This document shows positions 61,968 to 64,000 of a stretch of 64,000 bases of DNA, in pieces (positions within the stretch are counted from its first letter, which is position 1; each line of letters begins with the position of its first letter). The notes below the pieces were generated by a model. That model was given only the letters and a program-made list of their open reading frames with translations, was not told the origin of the DNA and did no database searches. The position numbers and the translations under genes were made by a program. The stretch comes from Syngnathus acus (lineage: Eukaryota > Chordata > Actinopteri > Syngnathiformes > Syngnathidae): NCBI RefSeq assembly GCF_901709675.1, contig NC_051093.1, positions 7,865,553 to 7,929,552 on the forward strand. Direction: 5' to 3'.

Positions 61968-62062
61968 GTGAGTTTTATCTTCACTTCTCCTTTTTCTTTT
62001 GTCCTTGCTCCCTCCATCTTTTCTTTTGTCCCTGAAGAGTGTTCCTTTAAGAACGCTCAGTG

Positions 62063-62087
62063 GTGTGTGTGTGTGTGTGTGTGTGTG
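62063..62087. repeat. (GT)n microsatellite in mast1 intron
   Basis: About twelve GT dinucleotides. Confidence 0.9.
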
Positions 62088-62747
62088 GTTTGGAATGTTG
62101 TGCGTGTGTGAAGTAAGGTGGAGTGATGTCTGTCAGAGCCTGGCAGCTGTCCGTGGTGCTGAAATCAAATACTGCCTATTTTGCTTGTCTTTACTGTTCT
62201 TCAGTTATTTAGTTTGGTTCAAAATAATTACACAAATGGAATTTCCAGTTTAAAATAAAATCTTTCATGCTTGAGGGTGTTTTTTTGCTTCCCGGCTGCC
62301 ATTTTTCTTTTCAATACTCGAGCCGTCCTTCATTTCAATGCAGGCCGGGCGTTCGTACCCAATCCCATCTCCTCTTGTAGGATATGACCAGCCACCATAC
62401 ATTATAGATAAGTTCATTGACTTCACATTCTCTACCTCCTCCATCCATTCATAGGCAAACACAGCAGACACATTCTGAGAATACATAACGTGCATTCTCA
62501 CCAGCTTTTGCCCTTCTGCAGAAATCTTGAAGTCTATTCAACATGTTATGTAACACTCCACATGACCTTGGATCTCCATTTGCTGTCATCATCATTCATT
62601 CATTCATCGTTTAGTAAAAAGCTTTTAACTCATCTTCATGTGCACCCAAGTGAAAGCCGATGGAAAGAAATGTCATCATAAATATAACAACCATACCATG
62701 GAAAAATGACCCACAATCCCTTGTTGACTCTTGTTTTCCTGCACTGC

Positions 62748-62769
62748 CACACACACACACACACACACC
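62748..62769. repeat. (CA)n microsatellite in mast1 intron
   Basis: Eleven CA dinucleotides. Confidence 0.9.
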
Positions 62770-63164
62770 ATTGTACTTTGAAATCAGCTTGGAGCTCTGT
62801 GGGGCATTGAGAGACCTGCTGGGTTCTGACAGCTCGCGTCACAATCTACTGCACTCAACATGTTGAATAAGGAATAAGTGGCAAAGACAGCAAGCTGATG
62901 GTGCTCTACCCGGCGAGGTTGGAGAGGAACCTGCGTCACTGTTCCATCAACACTGACCTTTTATGGCACCCTTTTAAAGTAGGGTTAAAAGGCATAATTA
63001 AGTGGCCACTTGAATCAACAGCATTATGTGTTGGGAAGTGGGTGCTACAGTGAAAAAAAAAAGGATATTGGTTTTTTCTTGTGTGTGCTGACATTCATTA
63101 GAGTCACACAATTGTGTGCTTCAGTGATAGCAAATCTTGAGCAGAGAGCTAATTATCTGAATAT

Positions 63165-63285
63165 TATTATCCATCCATCTCGCCATTTTTTTTTTATATC
63201 GCTTATCCTCATTCGGGTCGTGGGCGTGTTGGAGAATAACCCAGCGGACTTTGCTGGATTGGATCCAGCCAATCCCAGTGAATAT
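63165..63285. repeat. Degraded fish interspersed repeat
   Basis: CCATCCATCTCGCCA … ATCGCTTATCCTCATTCGGG then TCGTGGGCGTGTTGGAG and CCAGCCAATCCCAG match the common percomorph repeat in the expected order, with a deletion in the second half. Confidence 0.65.
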
Positions 63286-63877
63286 GATTAAATGTCGTGA
63301 AAAGAGTCAACAGTTCAACAACGCTGCTCTCGTATATAATCAACTTCTCACTGGCTATAAGACATCAAGACACGTGTGCAACCTCCAACATGCAAATGTA
63401 GAAGCATGACGAAAGTACAGGGTGGAAAAAAAAATGGGAGGTTATGCAAGAGGTGAAGGATGGAAAGGCTGAGATAGAGCGAAGGGCCCTTGGGTGATAT
63501 CTGTGTCCGCTCTCCCATTAGGGCTCAGCTCGTGTACAAGACACGCATACTAGCTTTTACTGTCTTGCTCTTTCATCCTTTATTTACTCCTGTTACTTAC
63601 TTTTGGTCTCTTGAGTGCTTTATTTGTTGTTGTTCATTTACATTCACTCGCAGCACAGCCAGAAGCAAATAGATCCAGTTGTAATAATGCCCCCACCTTG
63701 ATTTTATCTAGTGGATTGAAGATGAGCTAAACTTTTAATGTGAGTCAATAGTTTGTACACTCGATACCTGAAGTATGACACAAATATATTTACATACTGT
63801 ATATGCATATATATGAATTCCAAATTGTGGCGGGGTGGTGCCCGGGGTATTTATCGGTTCCTGCTCAGGCAGTGTCA

Positions 63878-63949
63878 GGTGCGGTGGCCAAGTGGTAAGG
63901 CGTCGGTCTCGTAAACCGAAGATCATGGGTTCAACCCCCGTCCGTACCT
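63878..63949 (+). tRNA. tRNA-Thr (anticodon CGT)
   Basis: The 72-nt sequence folds into a full cloverleaf: acceptor GGTGCGG/CCGTACC (one G-U pair), D arm GCC…GGC, anticodon stem TCGGT/ACCGA around loop CTCGTAA (anticodon CGT), 5-nt variable loop AGATC, and T arm ATGGG/CCCGT with loop TTCAACC. A box (GTGGCCAAGTGG) and B box (GGTTCAACCC) fit consensus. It closely resembles the vertebrate tRNA-Thr-CGT subtype with the GGCCAAGTGGTAAGGC D arm. It has no intron. No run of four T follows within the 51 nt available, which is unusual for a Pol III gene. It lies in an intron of mast1. Confidence 0.88.
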
Positions 63950-64000
63950 TACATTCGTGTTCAACGAAGTCCAAATTATTGTCGCTGCATACAGAGAATG

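Overview
This window is vertebrate nuclear DNA, almost certainly from a percomorph teleost. The evidence is GT-AG introns mostly under 1 kb, long CA/GT microsatellites, fish-type interspersed repeats, and six protein genes whose reconstructed proteins align with vertebrate families. No prokaryotic, viral or CRISPR features were seen. All family assignments come from reading the translations and recalling the families; no database search was run.

Layout: (1) 1-273, the last two coding exons and polyA signals of rpsa (+). (2) 1159-7588, a complete 16-exon ubn2-type ubinuclein gene (+, 1237 aa), a subunit of the HIRA histone H3.3 chaperone complex. (3) 8702-9572, a complete three-exon trir gene (-, 144 aa), convergent with ubn2. 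(4) 10.2-11.9 kb, a LINE fragment followed by a tandem array whose units carry CRE, CCAAT and GC-box-like motifs and which is interrupted by 200-bp palindromic foldback elements. (5) 13592-20727, a complete 23-exon hook2 gene (-, 720 aa) with a 6-nt microexon and one GC-AG intron. (6) 20.9-45.9 kb, a 25-kb stretch with no recognised gene, holding repeats, many AP-1 consensus sites and a few exon-like segments. (7) 46315-47295, intronless junb (+, 326 aa) with a TATA/CCAAT promoter. (8) 50993-52777, a five-exon rtbdn-like gene (-, 279 aa), riboflavin/folate-receptor family. (9) 59226 to the window end, the first two coding exons of a MAST-family kinase (+), most likely mast1, with a tRNA-Thr(CGT) gene in its following intron.

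The group trir-hook2-junb-rtbdn-mast1 is the fish counterpart of human 19p13.13, where the same genes lie in the same relative order (established knowledge, from memory). Human neighbours GET3, BEST2, PRDX2 and RNASEH2A are not visible between them here. rpsa and ubn2 come from other human chromosomes, so the left junction is a lineage-specific arrangement. The genes do not form one pathway: translation (rpsa), chromatin assembly (ubn2), RNA metabolism (trir), dynein-linked vesicle transport (hook2), immediate-early transcription (junb), retinal flavin binding (rtbdn) and a cytoskeleton-associated kinase (mast1).

Most informative details: the hook2 microexon, the regulatory-motif tandem array with palindromes, an exitron-like segment in ubn2, the AP-1 sites upstream of junb, and a weak candidate spliced transcript at 23.6-28.6 kb.
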